Part shown: positions 16,486 to 25,598 of the stretch, one piece after another
Layout of the letters: each line of letters starts with the position of its first letter
Position numbering within the stretch: the stretch's first letter is position 1
From: Granulicella cerasi
GTDB taxonomy: Bacteria > Acidobacteriota > Terriglobia > Terriglobales > Acidobacteriaceae
Length of the DNA: 64,000 bases
Direction of reading: 5' to 3'
Assembly (NCBI RefSeq): GCF_025685575.1
Contig: NZ_JAGSYD010000006.1
Coordinates: 1 to 64,000, forward strand
The notes under the pieces: model-generated
What the model saw: the letters and a program-made list of their open reading frames with translations, nothing else
What the model was told of the DNA's origin: nothing
The model's database searches: none
Translations under genes and position numbers: made by a program

Positions 16486-18402
16486 TTATGGGCGAGCTGC
16501 GACGGTACCGTTCTTCACGGAAAGCGCAATGGGAGTGGTGACCGGGCCGGCTGCGCCGATGACTTCTGTGACGGCCGACGCTGAACCGAGGTTCTGCGTG
16601 AGCCAAATGTCTCCTGATGCGTCGATGGCGATGTACTGTGGACCGGTGGCGCTGGTAAACCCAGGCACGATGCTGGCTCCCGCGCTGGTGAAGTGCTGCA
16701 GTCGACTGCCATTTCGGTAAGGCATCCAGAGTGTATTGTCGCCGTCGAAGGTCATATCGAAGCCAGGCGCGTAGCTGGTTGGAGTGATCGTGGTGACCGT
16801 GCCCGTGGAGCTAACCGAGACGAAATTCGAATTCCCGGAGGTCCAGAATCTTCCAGAGCGATCGACGCTGAATGCGAAACCTCTGCTTGCAGTAACGGGG
16901 AAGCCTGATGTCTGGGCGTACGTGCCAGCGTTCTGGCGTACGTTCGATCCTGAAAAGAGAGAGGTCCAAAGGTTCCTCGAGGAGTCGAATCGCAGAGCGT
17001 TTGTGTATGTGTCTGACGTGCCCTGCAGCGGGTAGCTGACTGAACTGATCGCCGTACCGTTGTAACTCATGCGAATGCTGTTCATGACGGAGTCGATCGA
17101 TTCTGTCGAGAAGATGTTGCCTGCACCGTCGATTGCCAAGCCGGATGCGCCTTCGATATCAAAGGGCGCAGACGAGACAGGTAAAGCGAACGGCGTGCCC
17201 GGGAGTGTCACACCCGAGGCAGAGAGTCCATGAAGAGATCCGCCGCTGCTGCTTTCCGCGGGATAGAGCGACCAGATGTTGTCTTGCAGATCGATGGCCA
17301 TGTACGTGGTGCCTCCGCCCGAGAAAGGCGAACCGGGGTACGGTACTCCGAGGGACGTCAGCTTCACGAGTGCCGCGTTGCCCTCGATGATGACGTTGCC
17401 TTGTGAGTCGATGGCGACATTGCTCGCTCCATTGTTGATGTGGGAGTCGGCGAAGGAGATCGCGACGCTGAAGTCGTTCGGCAGCGCTGTTGTGGAGCAA
17501 GGCAGGCTCGGCTGGAACGGCGCCGTGGAGCTGCTAAGTGCGCAGAGAGCACTGATGTTGGCGATCGGATTGTGCGCGATATTGATCATCGCAGTGAAGG
17601 TATCGGTAGCCGTCGGTGTCGCTGCGAAGAGGCTCTGGCAGGTCGATGATGGCGCCGCAGGAGTTGCGGTGCTGTCAGCCGTATTTTCGCAGCCGGCAAG
17701 GATGTTGCCGAGCATGTTGAGCAATGTCTGCGGCACGGTACCGTTGCCTGCGGGCGTGGTGGCCAGTGCAGAGCCAGTGCCGAGATCGGCGAGATTGCTC
17801 GCGTTGGCAAAAGCGTTCTTGATGCCGATCAGCGCAGGCGCAGTGCCGGAGCTGGAGATGTGTGTCGCGTCCGTTGCGAAACCCGCGAGAGCATAGGCCG
17901 CAGCGACTGTGGTGACTTCGTTCACGCTCACGAAAGGGACGCTCGCCAGAAAGCTGCCTGTGGTGGGGCAATCACCCAGCACGGCTGCGTTGGCAATCTC
18001 AGCGTTGTTGCCGGAGCCGGAGTCGCCGCCACGCGCGAGCACATAGACCTGCTGGCCGGGCTGGCAGGTGTAGTCACCGGTGATGGAGAAGTTGCCGTTT
18101 GCGTCAGAGCTGACGTAGGCGCCGATGCTGTCGGCCGTGCCGGTCGAGGCTGCATTGAGCAAGGACACCGAAGCATTGCTCGTGGAGGCCGCGTATCCGT
18201 TGCCGCCATAGCCGCTCTTGTTGGCTGCCAGCAGATAGACATGCGAACCCTTCACGGGTTGTTGGCCGCCGAAGACGTGCCCTTGAAGGCGAACACCTTG
18301 CGCGGGGCCTGCGGTGGCAAGGTTGCCCACGCCGCAGCCGACAAAAGAGGTGGATGCTACGAGGATAGCGAACGACGCAAGGCGAGGACGGAAAGGCAGC
18401 AT
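16486..18402 (-). CDS. Large secreted lipoprotein with NHL/SMP-30-like beta-propeller
   Basis: 638 aa from ATG 18402 (AAAGGG upstream). A lipoprotein signal peptide ends in the lipobox FVGC (Cys about 23), then a carboxypeptidase-regulatory-like beta domain ([23 protein letters not shown], about 38-140), an Ala/Thr/Ser-rich helical middle, and from about 345 repeated propeller blades with the pattern A-I-D-x-x-G-N-(I/V)-(W/F): [52 protein letters not shown]. Such proteins are very common in Terriglobia genomes and mostly uncharacterised; an extracytoplasmic binding or scaffold role is inferred. It is monocistronic, bounded by the terminator at 16430 and a 320-bp non-coding region upstream. 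Confidence 0.85.
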   Translation of the reverse strand: MLPFRPRLASFAILVASTSFVGCGVGNLATAGPAQGVRLQGHVFGGQQPVKGSHVYLLAANKSGYGGNGYAASTSNASVSLLNAASTGTADSIGAYVSSDANGNFSITGDYTCQPGQQVYVLARGGDSGSGNNAEIANAAVLGDCPTTGSFLASVPFVSVNEVTTVAAAYALAGFATDATHISSSGTAPALIGIKNAFANASNLADLGTGSALATTPAGNGTVPQTLLNMLGNILAGCENTADSTATPAAPSSTCQSLFAATPTATDTFTAMINIAHNPIANISALCALSSSTAPFQPSLPCSTTALPNDFSVAISFADSHINNGASNVAIDSQGNVIIEGNAALVKLTSLGVPYPGSPFSGGGTTYMAIDLQDNIWSLYPAESSSGGSLHGLSASGVTLPGTPFALPVSSAPFDIEGASGLAIDGAGNIFSTESIDSVMNSIRMSYNGTAISSVSYPLQGTSDTYTNALRFDSSRNLWTSLFSGSNVRQNAGTYAQTSGFPVTASRGFAFSVDRSGRFWTSGNSNFVSVSSTGTVTTITPTSYAPGFDMTFDGDNTLWMPYRNGSRLQHFTSAGASIVPGFTSATGPQYIAIDASGDIWLTQNLGSASAVTEVIGAAGPVTTPIALSVKNGTVAARP

Positions 18403-18722
18403 GGGGGGCCCTTTGACATGAGTTTGCTGAAGCCTGAGGTCTTCAGAGGTTTGTCTTGATGCGAACATCTTAGCCGTTAATGGTTCGAGGAATTCGTCTT
18501 ATCTGTCGCGCGAGGCTGGGATGAAATTACGACGTGCGAATCCTGCGCCTGATGAAAATATCAGCTTCATGCGATTGAGAGCTTGGTCGTAGAGGTCGAG
18601 TAAGGAGCTATTGCCGTTTGAGCGTCGAGGCTGCAAGAGGATTAGGCAAGAACTCGGCAGGAGCGGGCTAACGGTCGCGAGCGTGTGATCACTAAGCTGT
18701 CCTTCAAGGAGAACAGCGAATC
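18403..18722. other. 320-bp gap between divergent lipoprotein and SDR genes
   Basis: No gene, repeat or RNA structure recognised on either strand. It must hold promoters for both neighbours. The only clear elements are the ribosome site AAGGAG before the SDR start and a short GTGATCAC palindrome about 35 bp upstream of it. Confidence 0.6.
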
Positions 18723-19463
18723 ATGGCTGACATTCAAGGCAAGGTTGTAGTGATTACGGGCGCGAGCAGCGGCATTGGCGCGGTGACGGCGAAGGAGTTG
18801 GCGAAGCAGGGTGCGGTGGTCGTGCTCGGTGCGCGTCGCAAAGACCGGCTGGATGCTCTCGTGAGCGAGATCGAAGCCGCTGGTGGCAAGGCTCTGGCAG
18901 TGGCCTGCGATGTGGTGAAGCGTGCTGATCTTGAGGCGCTTGTGGCTGCGGGCGTGAAGGCGTTTGGGAAGATCGATGTGATCGTGAACAACGCAGGCAT
19001 CATGCCGCTGTCGCCGCTGAGCGAACTGCGCGTGGAGGAGTGGGAGCAGACGATCGACGTAAACGTGAAGGGCGTGCTGTATGGCATTGCCGCAGCGCTG
19101 CCGGTGTTTGAAAAGCAGGGCAGCGGGCACTTTGTGAATATCTCGTCCGTGGCGGGGATCCGCGCGTTTCCGATGGCGGCGGTGTACTGCGGCTCGAAGT
19201 GGGCTGTGGGGGCGATCACCGAGACGCTGCGGCAGGAGTGTGTGGGCAAGAACATTCGCACTACGGTGATTCTGCCGGGTGCGTTTGAGACTGAATTGGG
19301 CAATACGATCACGCACAAGGAAACTGCTGAGCAGATGGGGCACTTCATGCAGGTGGCGCAACCGCCGCAGGCGATCGCTGAGGCGATTGCATATGCGATC
19401 GGTCAGCCTGCTGGTGTGGCTGTGAACGAGCTAGTGGTTCGGCCCGCTGCGCAGTTTGTGTAG
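18723..19463 (+). CDS. SDR-family NADP-dependent oxidoreductase (YdfG-like)
   Basis: 246 aa; ATG 18723 follows TTCAAGGAGAACAGCGAATC. Classical SDR: TGASSGIGAVTAKELAK (cofactor glycine motif), NNAGIMPLSPLSEL, catalytic Ser in ISSVAGIRAFPMAAVYCGSKWAV with Y-C-G-S-K active-site pair, and PGAFETEL. The basic residue pattern GARRKDRL after beta-2 points to NADP. Family relatives such as YdfG reduce 3-hydroxy acids or malonic semialdehyde, but the substrate is not readable. Unlike the SDRs at 14217 and 54347 it has no adjacent regulator. A hairpin with T-rich tail follows at 19479. Confidence 0.92.
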   Translation: MADIQGKVVVITGASSGIGAVTAKELAKQGAVVVLGARRKDRLDALVSEIEAAGGKALAVACDVVKRADLEALVAAGVKAFGKIDVIVNNAGIMPLSPLSELRVEEWEQTIDVNVKGVLYGIAAALPVFEKQGSGHFVNISSVAGIRAFPMAAVYCGSKWAVGAITETLRQECVGKNIRTTVILPGAFETELGNTITHKETAEQMGHFMQVAQPPQAIAEAIAYAIGQPAGVAVNELVVRPAAQFV

Positions 19464-19478
19464 GTGCTGATGATGGGG

Positions 19479-19515
19479 GGAGGCGGCCTCTTGGGCTGCC
19501 TCCTTTCTGAGTTTT
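19479..19515 (+). terminator. Intrinsic terminator after the SDR gene
   Basis: GGAGGCGGC (19479-19487) pairs with GCTGCCTCC (19495-19503), with one G-U pair and a 7-nt loop, followed by TTTCTGAGTTTT. Confidence 0.75.
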
Positions 19516-19553
19516 GGGGCGAAGGGACGTAACTCGCTCTAGCGTTCGTGGCT

Positions 19554-19590
19554 GCCCACCCGTCCGCATGAAGCCGCGTACGGATGGGGC
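19554..19590. repeat. Dispersed palindromic repeat, family A (copy 1)
   Basis: GCCCACCCGTCCGCA, short spacer, then GCGTACGGATGGGGC. The arms are inverted complements apart from a few mismatches. Two more copies occur at 28024-28059 and 62478-62512, all intergenic. It resembles REP-type mobile palindromes. Confidence 0.85.
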
Positions 19591-19615
19591 CACCGACGGT
19601 GGTGATGTCCGTAAA

Positions 19616-19659
19616 TTTCTGCAAACCCACATCTCAAGAATCGAGATGTGGGGCACCCG
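19616..19659. repeat. Dispersed 44-bp palindromic repeat, family B (copy 1, intergenic)
   Basis: Contains CCCACATCTC and its exact complement GAGATGTGGG around a 7-nt centre AAGAATC, flanked by TTTCTGCAAA and GCACCCG. A second copy, 41 of 44 positions identical, lies inside nadA at 52474-52517. This copy ends 12 bp from the menG stop codon and could also act as its hairpin terminator. Confidence 0.85.
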
Positions 19660-19670
19660 ATCGCGGTGGT

Positions 19671-20417
19671 CTACGCCTTGGTGCCGCGGTAAAGGCCAGC
19701 GGAGTGGAGCAGGTAGCCGTCCCAGTGGGCGTCGACGAAGCCGGCTTCGGCCATGAGGGCGAGCATCTTGGGCGGGCGCGGGAAGCGGCGCACGGAGTCG
19801 GGCAGGTACTTGTAGGCCGCGCGGTCGCCGGAGATCATGCCGCCGATGAGGGGGGCGATCTGCGAGAAGTAGAGGTTGTAGGCGAGCGCCTTGGCGCCTT
19901 CGGGCTGATTAGCTTCGAGGACGCCGATGCGGCCGCCGGGCTTAAGCACGCGGGCGATCTCGCGCAGGCCAGCGGCGTAGTCGGTGAGGTTGCGGAAGCC
20001 GAAGGCCGAGGTGACGAGATCGAATGAGTTGTCGGGGAAGGGCAGGTGCATGGCGTCGCCTTCGATCCAGTCAATCGGCTCGGTGGCGTACTTGCAGCGG
20101 GCGCGGTCGAGCATCTGTGCCGAGAAATCGAGGCCGGTGAGTCGGGCTGCATTGGCAGGGCGCGCGGCTAGTAGCGCGGAGGTCTGGTCGCCGGTGCCGC
20201 AGCAGATGTCGAGGATGCGCGCGTCGGGGTTCTTCAGTACCGGCGTGAAGGCGCGGGCGGTTTTGCGCCACCAGCGGCGGTCGAGGCCCATGCTGATGAG
20301 GTGGTTCAGCAGATCGTACTTGGGCGCGATGGAGTTGAACATCGCCTGCACGTTTTGTGCGGCTTCGGCCTGGGTGCGTTCGTTGGCGGTGCGTGCGCCA
20401 GTGGTTTCGGTAGGCAT
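19671..20417 (-). CDS. menG: Demethylmenaquinone methyltransferase (UbiE/MenG family)
   Basis: 248 aa. Transfers a methyl group from SAM to demethylmenaquinone, the last step of menaquinone synthesis. Family marks: VQAMFNSIAPKYDLLNHLISMGLDRRWWR, SAM motif I in ILDICCGTGDQT (about 68), DFSAQMLDRAR, SFDLVTSAFGFRNL and LKPGGRIGVLE. The C-terminus GMISGDRAAYKYLPDSVRRFP is the UbiE/MenG signature. Its start codon shares one base with the aroB stop (TGATG), so translation is coupled to aroB. Ubiquinone genes are not seen here; the menaquinone role is inferred from probable phylum. Confidence 0.94.
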   Translation of the reverse strand: MPTETTGARTANERTQAEAAQNVQAMFNSIAPKYDLLNHLISMGLDRRWWRKTARAFTPVLKNPDARILDICCGTGDQTSALLAARPANAARLTGLDFSAQMLDRARCKYATEPIDWIEGDAMHLPFPDNSFDLVTSAFGFRNLTDYAAGLREIARVLKPGGRIGVLEANQPEGAKALAYNLYFSQIAPLIGGMISGDRAAYKYLPDSVRRFPRPPKMLALMAEAGFVDAHWDGYLLHSAGLYRGTKA

Positions 20418-21541
20418 CAGGCGTTCGCTTCGGCGAGGTCTTCGCGGGTGGGCATCTGGGCGAAGAGCTCTTCTGTGGCCACGGTGAGCTCGGCTTCGGT
20501 GACGTCGCGGACGACGGTGGCGTCGCCGATGCCGACGGGCAGGATGAAGCGGCGCGAGTCGCTGCGGTTCTTCTTGTCCTTGGCGGTGAGTGAGACGAGT
20601 TCGTGCACGTCGGCGGTGAAGGGCTTGAGCGGGCCGTAGGCGCGGACGAGGTTCGTGATGCGCTCGACCTGTGCGCTGGTGACCATGCCGCGCTTCTGCG
20701 CGATGGAGGTGGCGGCGATCATGCCCCAGGCGATGGCTTCGCCGTGGAGGAGCTGCTCGTAGCGTGTGGCGGCTTCGATGGCGTGGCCGAGCGTGTGGCC
20801 GAGGTTGAGCAACATGCGGACGCCGGTTTCGAACTCGTCTTCGGCGACGACGTTGACCTTCATCTGCACGCTGTCGGCGATGACGCGGGTGAGGGCTTCG
20901 TGATTGCCGGCGAGGATGGCGGCGGTGTGCGCCTCCATGTAGTCGAAGAGCTCGCGATCGCGGATGATGCCGGCTTTGACGGACTCCTGCAGGCCTGCGC
21001 GGAGTTCGTTTTCGGGCAGCGTGGAGAGGGTATCAATGTCGGCGAAGACGGCGAGCGGGTGGTGGAAGCTGCCGATGAGGTTCTTGCCTGCCGCGAGGTT
21101 TGCGCCGGTCTTGCCGCCGACGGAGGAGTCGATCTGCGCGAGCGCCGTGGTGGGCACCTGCACGTAGCGGATGCCACGCATGTAGATGGCGGCGAGGAAG
21201 CCGGTCATGTCGCCGAGGACGCCGCCTCCGAAGGCGATGAGGATCGAGTCGCGATCAGCGCCGTGTTCGGCAAGCTGTTCGGCGAGGGACTCGAGGGTGG
21301 AGAAGCGCTTGTACTGCTCGCCGGCGAGCACCTGCAGCACGACTGGCTGAGTGCCGCCGAAGGAGGCGAGGAAGCGCTCGGACCAGTGCGACCAGATGAC
21401 GGGCGAGGTGACGACGAAGAGCTTCGCCTTGGGCGTGGTGTGGAGCGCGGCGATGCGCTGGGCGAGGTCCGCGAGCAGGCCGGGACCGATGTGGACGGTG
21501 TAGTTGGCGGACGGCGTGCGGACTTCGATCGCGGTGGACAT
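20417..21541 (-). CDS. aroB: 3-dehydroquinate synthase
   Basis: 374 aa. Converts DAHP to 3-dehydroquinate, shikimate step two, using NAD+ and a divalent metal. Visible: [20 protein letters not shown] (NAD loop), [34 protein letters not shown] (substrate-binding lysines), metal ligands in [15 protein letters not shown] (Glu), [11 protein letters not shown] (His) and [11 protein letters not shown] (His). Coupled by a one-base stop/start overlap to menG. terC lies 45 bp upstream in the same direction, so terC-aroB-menG may be one transcript. aroC sits separately at 6259. Confidence 0.97.
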   Translation of the reverse strand: MSTAIEVRTPSANYTVHIGPGLLADLAQRIAALHTTPKAKLFVVTSPVIWSHWSERFLASFGGTQPVVLQVLAGEQYKRFSTLESLAEQLAEHGADRDSILIAFGGGVLGDMTGFLAAIYMRGIRYVQVPTTALAQIDSSVGGKTGANLAAGKNLIGSFHHPLAVFADIDTLSTLPENELRAGLQESVKAGIIRDRELFDYMEAHTAAILAGNHEALTRVIADSVQMKVNVVAEDEFETGVRMLLNLGHTLGHAIEAATRYEQLLHGEAIAWGMIAATSIAQKRGMVTSAQVERITNLVRAYGPLKPFTADVHELVSLTAKDKKNRSDSRRFILPVGIGDATVVRDVTEAELTVATEELFAQMPTREDLAEANA

Positions 21542-21586
21542 CTCTTCAAGGATACCGCGTGTGCCTGATGGCCGGTGCCGCGAAGA

Positions 21587-22507
21587 CTACGCTTGTTTCT
21601 GCCGGAACGCGACCGAGGTGCCGACGGTGATCGCCAGCACCACCGCGATCACGCCGAGCGAAGCCAGCGGGCCGATTTCGATCCAGTGGACGGCGAGCAT
21701 CTTTACCGCAGCGAAGGCGAGCAGTGCGGCGAGGCCGTAGTGCATGAAGCGGAGGCTCTTCAGCATCGCGGCGAGCAGCACGTAAAGCGAGCGGAGACCC
21801 ATCACAGCCATGATGTTTGAGGTGTAGGCGATGAAGGGAATGCGCGTGATCGAGAGCACCGCGGGGATCGAGTCGAGCGCGAAGACGACGTCGGTGAGTT
21901 CCACGGCGATGAGCGCGAGCAGGAGCGTGGTGGGCATCCATACGAGCTTGCCGCCTACTGTTTCGCGGGCTGAGAACGTGTCTGTGCGCGGCGAGACAGG
22001 GTGAACCCGAGTGAGCCAGCGGAGCCACGTGGGCTGGCTGACTTCATTACCCTCAGAGTCGTCCTCGGGTTTCAGGAGCTTGACGGCGGCAGCGAGAAGA
22101 AGCGCGCCGAAGACGTATTCGACCCAATGGAAGCGCGCGAGCAGCGAGAGACCGCCGGCGATGAACGCGCCGCGCATGACGATGGCTCCGGCGACGCCCC
22201 AGAAGAGGACTTTGGGCTGGCGGTCTTCAGGAATGGTGAAGGTCTTGAAGAGCAGCAGGAAGACGAAGAGGTTATCGACGGAGAGCGCTTCCTCGATGGC
22301 CCAGCTCGCAACGTATTCGGTGGCGTGCGCGTGGCCGTACAGCGGTAGCAGAATGGCTGCGAGCGCGAGCGCGGCGACGGTCCAGAGTACTGTGGCCCAG
22401 ACGGCCTTGCGGTGCGGGTCGGGGAACAGGCGGTGCAAGCCGAACTCGGCCAGCATCAGCGCGACGACGGCGACGTGGAACCAGAGCCAGTGGGAGATAG
22501 GAGTCAC
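21587..22507 (-). CDS. TerC-family integral membrane protein
   Basis: 306 aa with about nine hydrophobic segments. Matches TerC/Alx: WAIEEALSVDNLFVFLLLFKTF in the first half, LFWGVAGAIVMRGAFIAGGLSLLARFHWVEYVFGALLLAAAVKLL, and VELTDVVFALDSIPAVLSITRIPFIAYTSNIMAVMGLRSLYVLL. The paired acidic motifs (SVDN and ALDS) within membrane segments are the conserved metal-site candidates. Members export Mn2+ or metallate secreted proteins; tellurite resistance is the historical label. No manganese riboswitch (yybP-ykoY) pattern was recognised in the short upstream region. Lies directly upstream of aroB. Confidence 0.93.
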   Translation of the reverse strand: MTPISHWLWFHVAVVALMLAEFGLHRLFPDPHRKAVWATVLWTVAALALAAILLPLYGHAHATEYVASWAIEEALSVDNLFVFLLLFKTFTIPEDRQPKVLFWGVAGAIVMRGAFIAGGLSLLARFHWVEYVFGALLLAAAVKLLKPEDDSEGNEVSQPTWLRWLTRVHPVSPRTDTFSARETVGGKLVWMPTTLLLALIAVELTDVVFALDSIPAVLSITRIPFIAYTSNIMAVMGLRSLYVLLAAMLKSLRFMHYGLAALLAFAAVKMLAVHWIEIGPLASLGVIAVVLAITVGTSVAFRQKQA

Positions 22508-22649
22508 TCGGAAGAATTGTACGGTGTAACAGGTTAGAGTTTCGCGAGTTCGCTGCGACGGCGAAGGTTGACATCAGTGTGTCAGGGTCGAGGTATCCAG
22601 AGTGCCAGATGGGCCTTCCAGTATGTCAGCGAGCGAAGATGTAACTTCG

Positions 22650-23066
22650 TCAGAAGAGGCGTTTGCGCTTCTTGGCGATGGTGCCTGCCGACCAGAGCGC
22701 GAGGCCGATGAGCACTGGCTGGAAGAAGAGGCGCCCGAAGCGTTTCTTGTCGGTGTCGAGGCCGAAGGCGTTACGGCGTTCGGTGTACTGCGCGAGGTTG
22801 CCGGGAAAGATCGCAGCGAAGAAGCCTGCGGCCGCACAGCCTGCGAGCGGACGAAGTTTTTCGGGCGCAAGTGCGAGCGCCGTGCCCAGGGCGATTTCGC
22901 CAACGCCAGAGGCGAGCACGACCGCATCGGTGTCAAAGGGCATCCACGGCGGAACCTGGTTCTTGAACTCCTCGCGCGCGACAGTGAGATGCGTAATGCC
23001 GGCTCCGGCGAGGGCTGCGCCCATGGCGATGCGGGTGATGTCCTGCGCGGTAGTGGTTCGCGACAT
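22650..23066 (-). CDS. DoxX-like small membrane protein
   Basis: 138 aa, four hydrophobic segments. Typical DoxX features: IAMGAALAGAGITHLTVAREEFKNQVPPWMPF near the N-terminus, then VVLASGVGEIALGTALAL, LAGCAAAGFFAAIFPGNLAQYTERRNAFG and a last membrane segment ending in KKRKRLF. Function of the family is poorly defined; some members associate with thiosulfate or redox systems. The start ATG 23066 has AGGAG at 8-nt spacing, but that Shine-Dalgarno lies in the 3' arm of the hairpin 23074-23103 that ends the M28 peptidase transcript, so expression may be coupled to the folding state. A 142-bp gap separates it from terC. Confidence 0.82.
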   Translation of the reverse strand: MSRTTTAQDITRIAMGAALAGAGITHLTVAREEFKNQVPPWMPFDTDAVVLASGVGEIALGTALALAPEKLRPLAGCAAAGFFAAIFPGNLAQYTERRNAFGLDTDKKRFGRLFFQPVLIGLALWSAGTIAKKRKRLF

Positions 23067-23068
23067 AG

Positions 23069-23103
23069 AAAAAACTCCTGAAACCCGGTGGGGCTTCAGG
23101 AGT
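23069..23103 (-). terminator. Terminator/attenuator hairpin overlapping the DoxX ribosome-binding site
   Basis: On the minus strand ACTCCTGAA (23103-23095) pairs with TTCAGGAGT (23082-23074), inner CCC/GGG pairs add stability, and a run of six T follows. It is a textbook intrinsic terminator for the M28 gene. The 3' arm contains AGGAG, 8 nt before the ATG of the DoxX gene, so the hairpin would hide that ribosome site. Confidence 0.85.
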
Positions 23104-23132
23104 TAGAAACAATCGTTGCTGCTGGGGATGCT

Positions 23133-24059
23133 TTAGTGCTGGTCGATGAGCTTCACGAGTTCAACGAAAAGATCAGCAGAGGTCTGGAGTGAAGCTACGG
23201 AGAGCTTGTCGATCGTGTCCTTCGCGGTGTGGTGGAAGGCGTAGTCGCCACGGTTCTGCTCGTAGGGGCCGTACTCGTAGCAGATGACGTCCAGCACCGG
23301 CACACCACGCTGCTTGAAGGGGATGTGATCGTCTTCGATCGTCATCTCGTTGGCGAAAACGGACGAGCTGTGGCCGGTGGTCTTTGCAGCCTTCGCCAGC
23401 AGGTCCAGCAGCCAGGGGGTCGAGTTGCCTTCGCGGTCGATGTTCATGCTCTTCCAGCCGAGCATGTCAGCGACGACGAAGGCTTTGATCTTGCCGATCG
23501 TTCCATCGCCGGACCACTTTGCTGCGAGGTGGCGCACGCCGTACAGCGAATCGCTCGGCACCATGCCTTCCTTGCCAACGGCTTCTTCGCCGTCGTCGAA
23601 CACCAGCCAAACGCTATAGCCCTGCGGCGGATGCGTACGGTAGTAGTCGCCGAGTGCGATGAGCAGTGCAGTGGTGCAGGCACCGTCGTTAGCGCCGACG
23701 AAGCCGATGCTCTGCAGCGGATAGTTGGTCTCGTAGTGAGAGGCCAGTACGATCACGCCGTCCTTCTTGCCCGGGAATTTGGCGATGTAATTCGTCATCG
23801 GCTGCATGCCGACGGGGGTGTGTGCGGTGAACTTATCGACGACGAGATTGCCCTTGGAAGCCTCCGTCGCAAAGTGGTCGCGGATGAATTTCTCTGCGGC
23901 TTCGTGTCCGGGCGTGCCGATCGCACGATGCGGCGCGGCGGCGAGGTATTGCTTCGTCAGGTCCATCACCTTCGCGCCAGACACAGGATGTCCCTGTGCC
24001 GAGGCGAGTGTGGTGGTGGTCAGTGCGAGAGCAGCAGCGAGGGTGCGAAGTAGGTTCAT
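23133..24059 (-). CDS. Exported M28-family peptidase / glutaminyl-peptide cyclotransferase-like protein
   Basis: 308 aa, signal peptide about 1-22 (ALALTTTTLASAQG). Zinc-site pattern of the M28/QC fold: ASHYETNYPLQSIGFVGANDGACTTALLIALG (first metal Asp), WLVFDDGEEAVGKEGMVPSDSLYG (acidic catalytic Glu), ADMLGWKSMNIDREGNSTPWLL, EDDHIPFKQRGVPVLDVI and a final metal His in YAFHHTAKDTIDKL. The DSLYGVRHLAAKW and IEDDHIPF segments are closer to glutaminyl cyclases, which form N-terminal pyroglutamate, than to general aminopeptidases. Either activity is possible; the fold and metal site are clear. It is followed by the hairpin at 23069-23103. tatC ends 9 bp upstream of its start, so it may be part of the tat transcript. 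Confidence 0.88.
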   Translation of the reverse strand: MNLLRTLAAALALTTTTLASAQGHPVSGAKVMDLTKQYLAAAPHRAIGTPGHEAAEKFIRDHFATEASKGNLVVDKFTAHTPVGMQPMTNYIAKFPGKKDGVIVLASHYETNYPLQSIGFVGANDGACTTALLIALGDYYRTHPPQGYSVWLVFDDGEEAVGKEGMVPSDSLYGVRHLAAKWSGDGTIGKIKAFVVADMLGWKSMNIDREGNSTPWLLDLLAKAAKTTGHSSSVFANEMTIEDDHIPFKQRGVPVLDVICYEYGPYEQNRGDYAFHHTAKDTIDKLSVASLQTSADLFVELVKLIDQH

Positions 24060-24068
24060 GGTCTTGGG

Positions 24069-24968
24069 CTAGCGCTTCCTGCTGGTGTGTTGAATGAAGT
24101 GGATGATCGCGTCATGTGCGTGGAGAGGTTTGACGAACCACAGCGCAGCGGCGATGGCAGCGACCGCGAGGATCGCCCAGCCGATCATTCTCCAGCGCGC
24201 GCGGGCGTCGGTGTCTGCGTGGACGAAGTACGCCACGAACACCCCGAGGAAGTAGAGCACCAGCATCGGCGTGGCGAAGAGACACATGCCGATGGGATCG
24301 GGCGTGGGGCAGATGATCGCGGCGATCAGGAAGATCGCCAGCACGGCGTAGCGGAAGTGTTTGAGCAGGAACTGCGCGTTGACGATGCCGAAGAGCGACA
24401 GGAAGAAGATCAGGATCGGCATTTCGAACGTCGCGCCGAGGCCGAGGATCACTGCGAGGAAGAACCCTGTGTAGTCCTCAATCGTAATCATGTGATTGAG
24501 GTTGTGGCCCATCTCCAGAATGAGCACCTTCATGGCTCCGGGCAGCACCCAGCGATAGCCGAACCATGCGCCTGCGAGGAAGAGGCCAATGGTGGTGAAC
24601 ATGAAGGGCCAGACGTACTTCTTCTCGTGCGCATACATGCCGGGCGAGATGAAGAGCCAGATCTGGTACAGGATGAACGGGCTGGCGAGGATCGCACCGA
24701 CGACGATCGAGGCTTTGATCTGCAGGTTCAGCGCATCGGTGGGATGCGTCATCGTCATCTGCTGCCCGATGTCCAGCAGCGGCTTCTGCAGAAAGTCGAT
24801 GATGCGGTTGTGGAAGCAATAGGCGATGATGACGCCGACGAGGAGATAGGCAAGCGCCCAGAGGATGCGGTTGCGCAGCTCCTCGAGGTGCTGCATCAGG
24901 CTCATGCCGGGGAGGTCAGCGCGGTCCTTGACGGCGTTGCGGGCGCGGTCGAGCACGTCCTCAGCCAT
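24069..24968 (-). CDS. tatC: Sec-independent translocase subunit TatC
   Basis: 299 aa, six membrane segments. Core receptor of the twin-arginine pathway, which exports folded proteins. N-terminal MSLMQHLEELRNRILWALAYLLVGVII is the hallmark, followed by ASIVVGAILASPFILYQIWLFISPGMYAHEKKYVWPF, FEMPILIFFLSLFGIV and ICPTPDPIGMCLFATPMLVLYFLGVFVAY. The C-terminus is longer than E. coli TatC, with a seventh hydrophobic stretch (MIGWAILAVAAIAAALWFV). Overlaps tatB by 8 bp. A likely Tat substrate in this window is the phosphoesterase at 41601 (SRRRFLAG). Confidence 0.96.
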   Translation of the reverse strand: MAEDVLDRARNAVKDRADLPGMSLMQHLEELRNRILWALAYLLVGVIIAYCFHNRIIDFLQKPLLDIGQQMTMTHPTDALNLQIKASIVVGAILASPFILYQIWLFISPGMYAHEKKYVWPFMFTTIGLFLAGAWFGYRWVLPGAMKVLILEMGHNLNHMITIEDYTGFFLAVILGLGATFEMPILIFFLSLFGIVNAQFLLKHFRYAVLAIFLIAAIICPTPDPIGMCLFATPMLVLYFLGVFVAYFVHADTDARARWRMIGWAILAVAAIAAALWFVKPLHAHDAIIHFIQHTSRKR

Positions 24969-25485
24969 GGTGGTTCTCCTTGTTCTCGTCGGCGACGGGG
25001 ATGGAGTCGATAAGGCCGCCGAGAGGGTCGGAGGATGCGGTCGTGGCGCGAGGCGAGCGTCCCTGCGGAAGCCCGGTGGCGGGCGGCATCAGGTTCAACT
25101 CGCCGGAAGAGGCGATGGGAAGAGGTTCGGTGGGCGCTTCCGCGGGTGCTGGTTCGGGCAGCGCTTCCACAGGCGTGGCCGCTTCCATCGAGCGCTCGGG
25201 GGAGTCGAGCGTGAGGTAACGCGACTCCGTGGACTCCGCAGGCTTGGGTTCGTCAAGAGCGGGCGTGGCGGGCGCTGCGGCTTCCATGGCGGAAATCTTC
25301 CTGTCGCGCTCGGCCTGCTCGCTGGAGCGAAGTTCGTCTTCCATCTGCATCTTGAAGTCGTTGGACGCGCGGCGGAATTCGCCAACCCATTTGCCGAGTT
25401 CGCGGGCGAGCTTGGGCAGGCGCTTCGGGCCGAAGAGCAGCAGCGCCAGCACGAAGATGAAGATGTTGTCAGAAAAACTGGGCAT
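24961..25485 (-). CDS. tatB: Sec-independent translocase subunit TatB/TatA
   Basis: 174 aa. A single N-terminal membrane helix followed by an amphipathic helix: SDNIFIFVLALLLFGPKRLPKLARELGKWVGEFRRASNDFKMQMEDEL. The G-P-K-R-L-P turn is TatB-like, and the long Ala/Glu/Pro-rich cytoplasmic tail (about 70-174) also fits TatB more than TatA. Some bacteria use a single bifunctional TatA/B protein, which cannot be excluded. It overlaps tatC by 8 bp and opens the transcript; the preceding 113-bp gap separates it from the divergent lipoprotein at 25599. Confidence 0.9.
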   Translation of the reverse strand: MPSFSDNIFIFVLALLLFGPKRLPKLARELGKWVGEFRRASNDFKMQMEDELRSSEQAERDRKISAMEAAAPATPALDEPKPAESTESRYLTLDSPERSMEAATPVEALPEPAPAEAPTEPLPIASSGELNLMPPATGLPQGRSPRATTASSDPLGGLIDSIPVADENKENHHG

Positions 25486-25598
25486 ACAGCGTTAGATGAT
25501 AACGGCTCGCGGTGTTGCGCGTCAGACATAACAAAAGGCTGCGACAATAGATCGACGGATTTACGCGGAAAATCGCGCAGCAGGGAGCGTCTGGGTTG

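Noticed and set aside
22508-22573. Manganese (yybP-ykoY) riboswitch upstream of terC
   Set aside because: Short region without the expected paired conserved loops.
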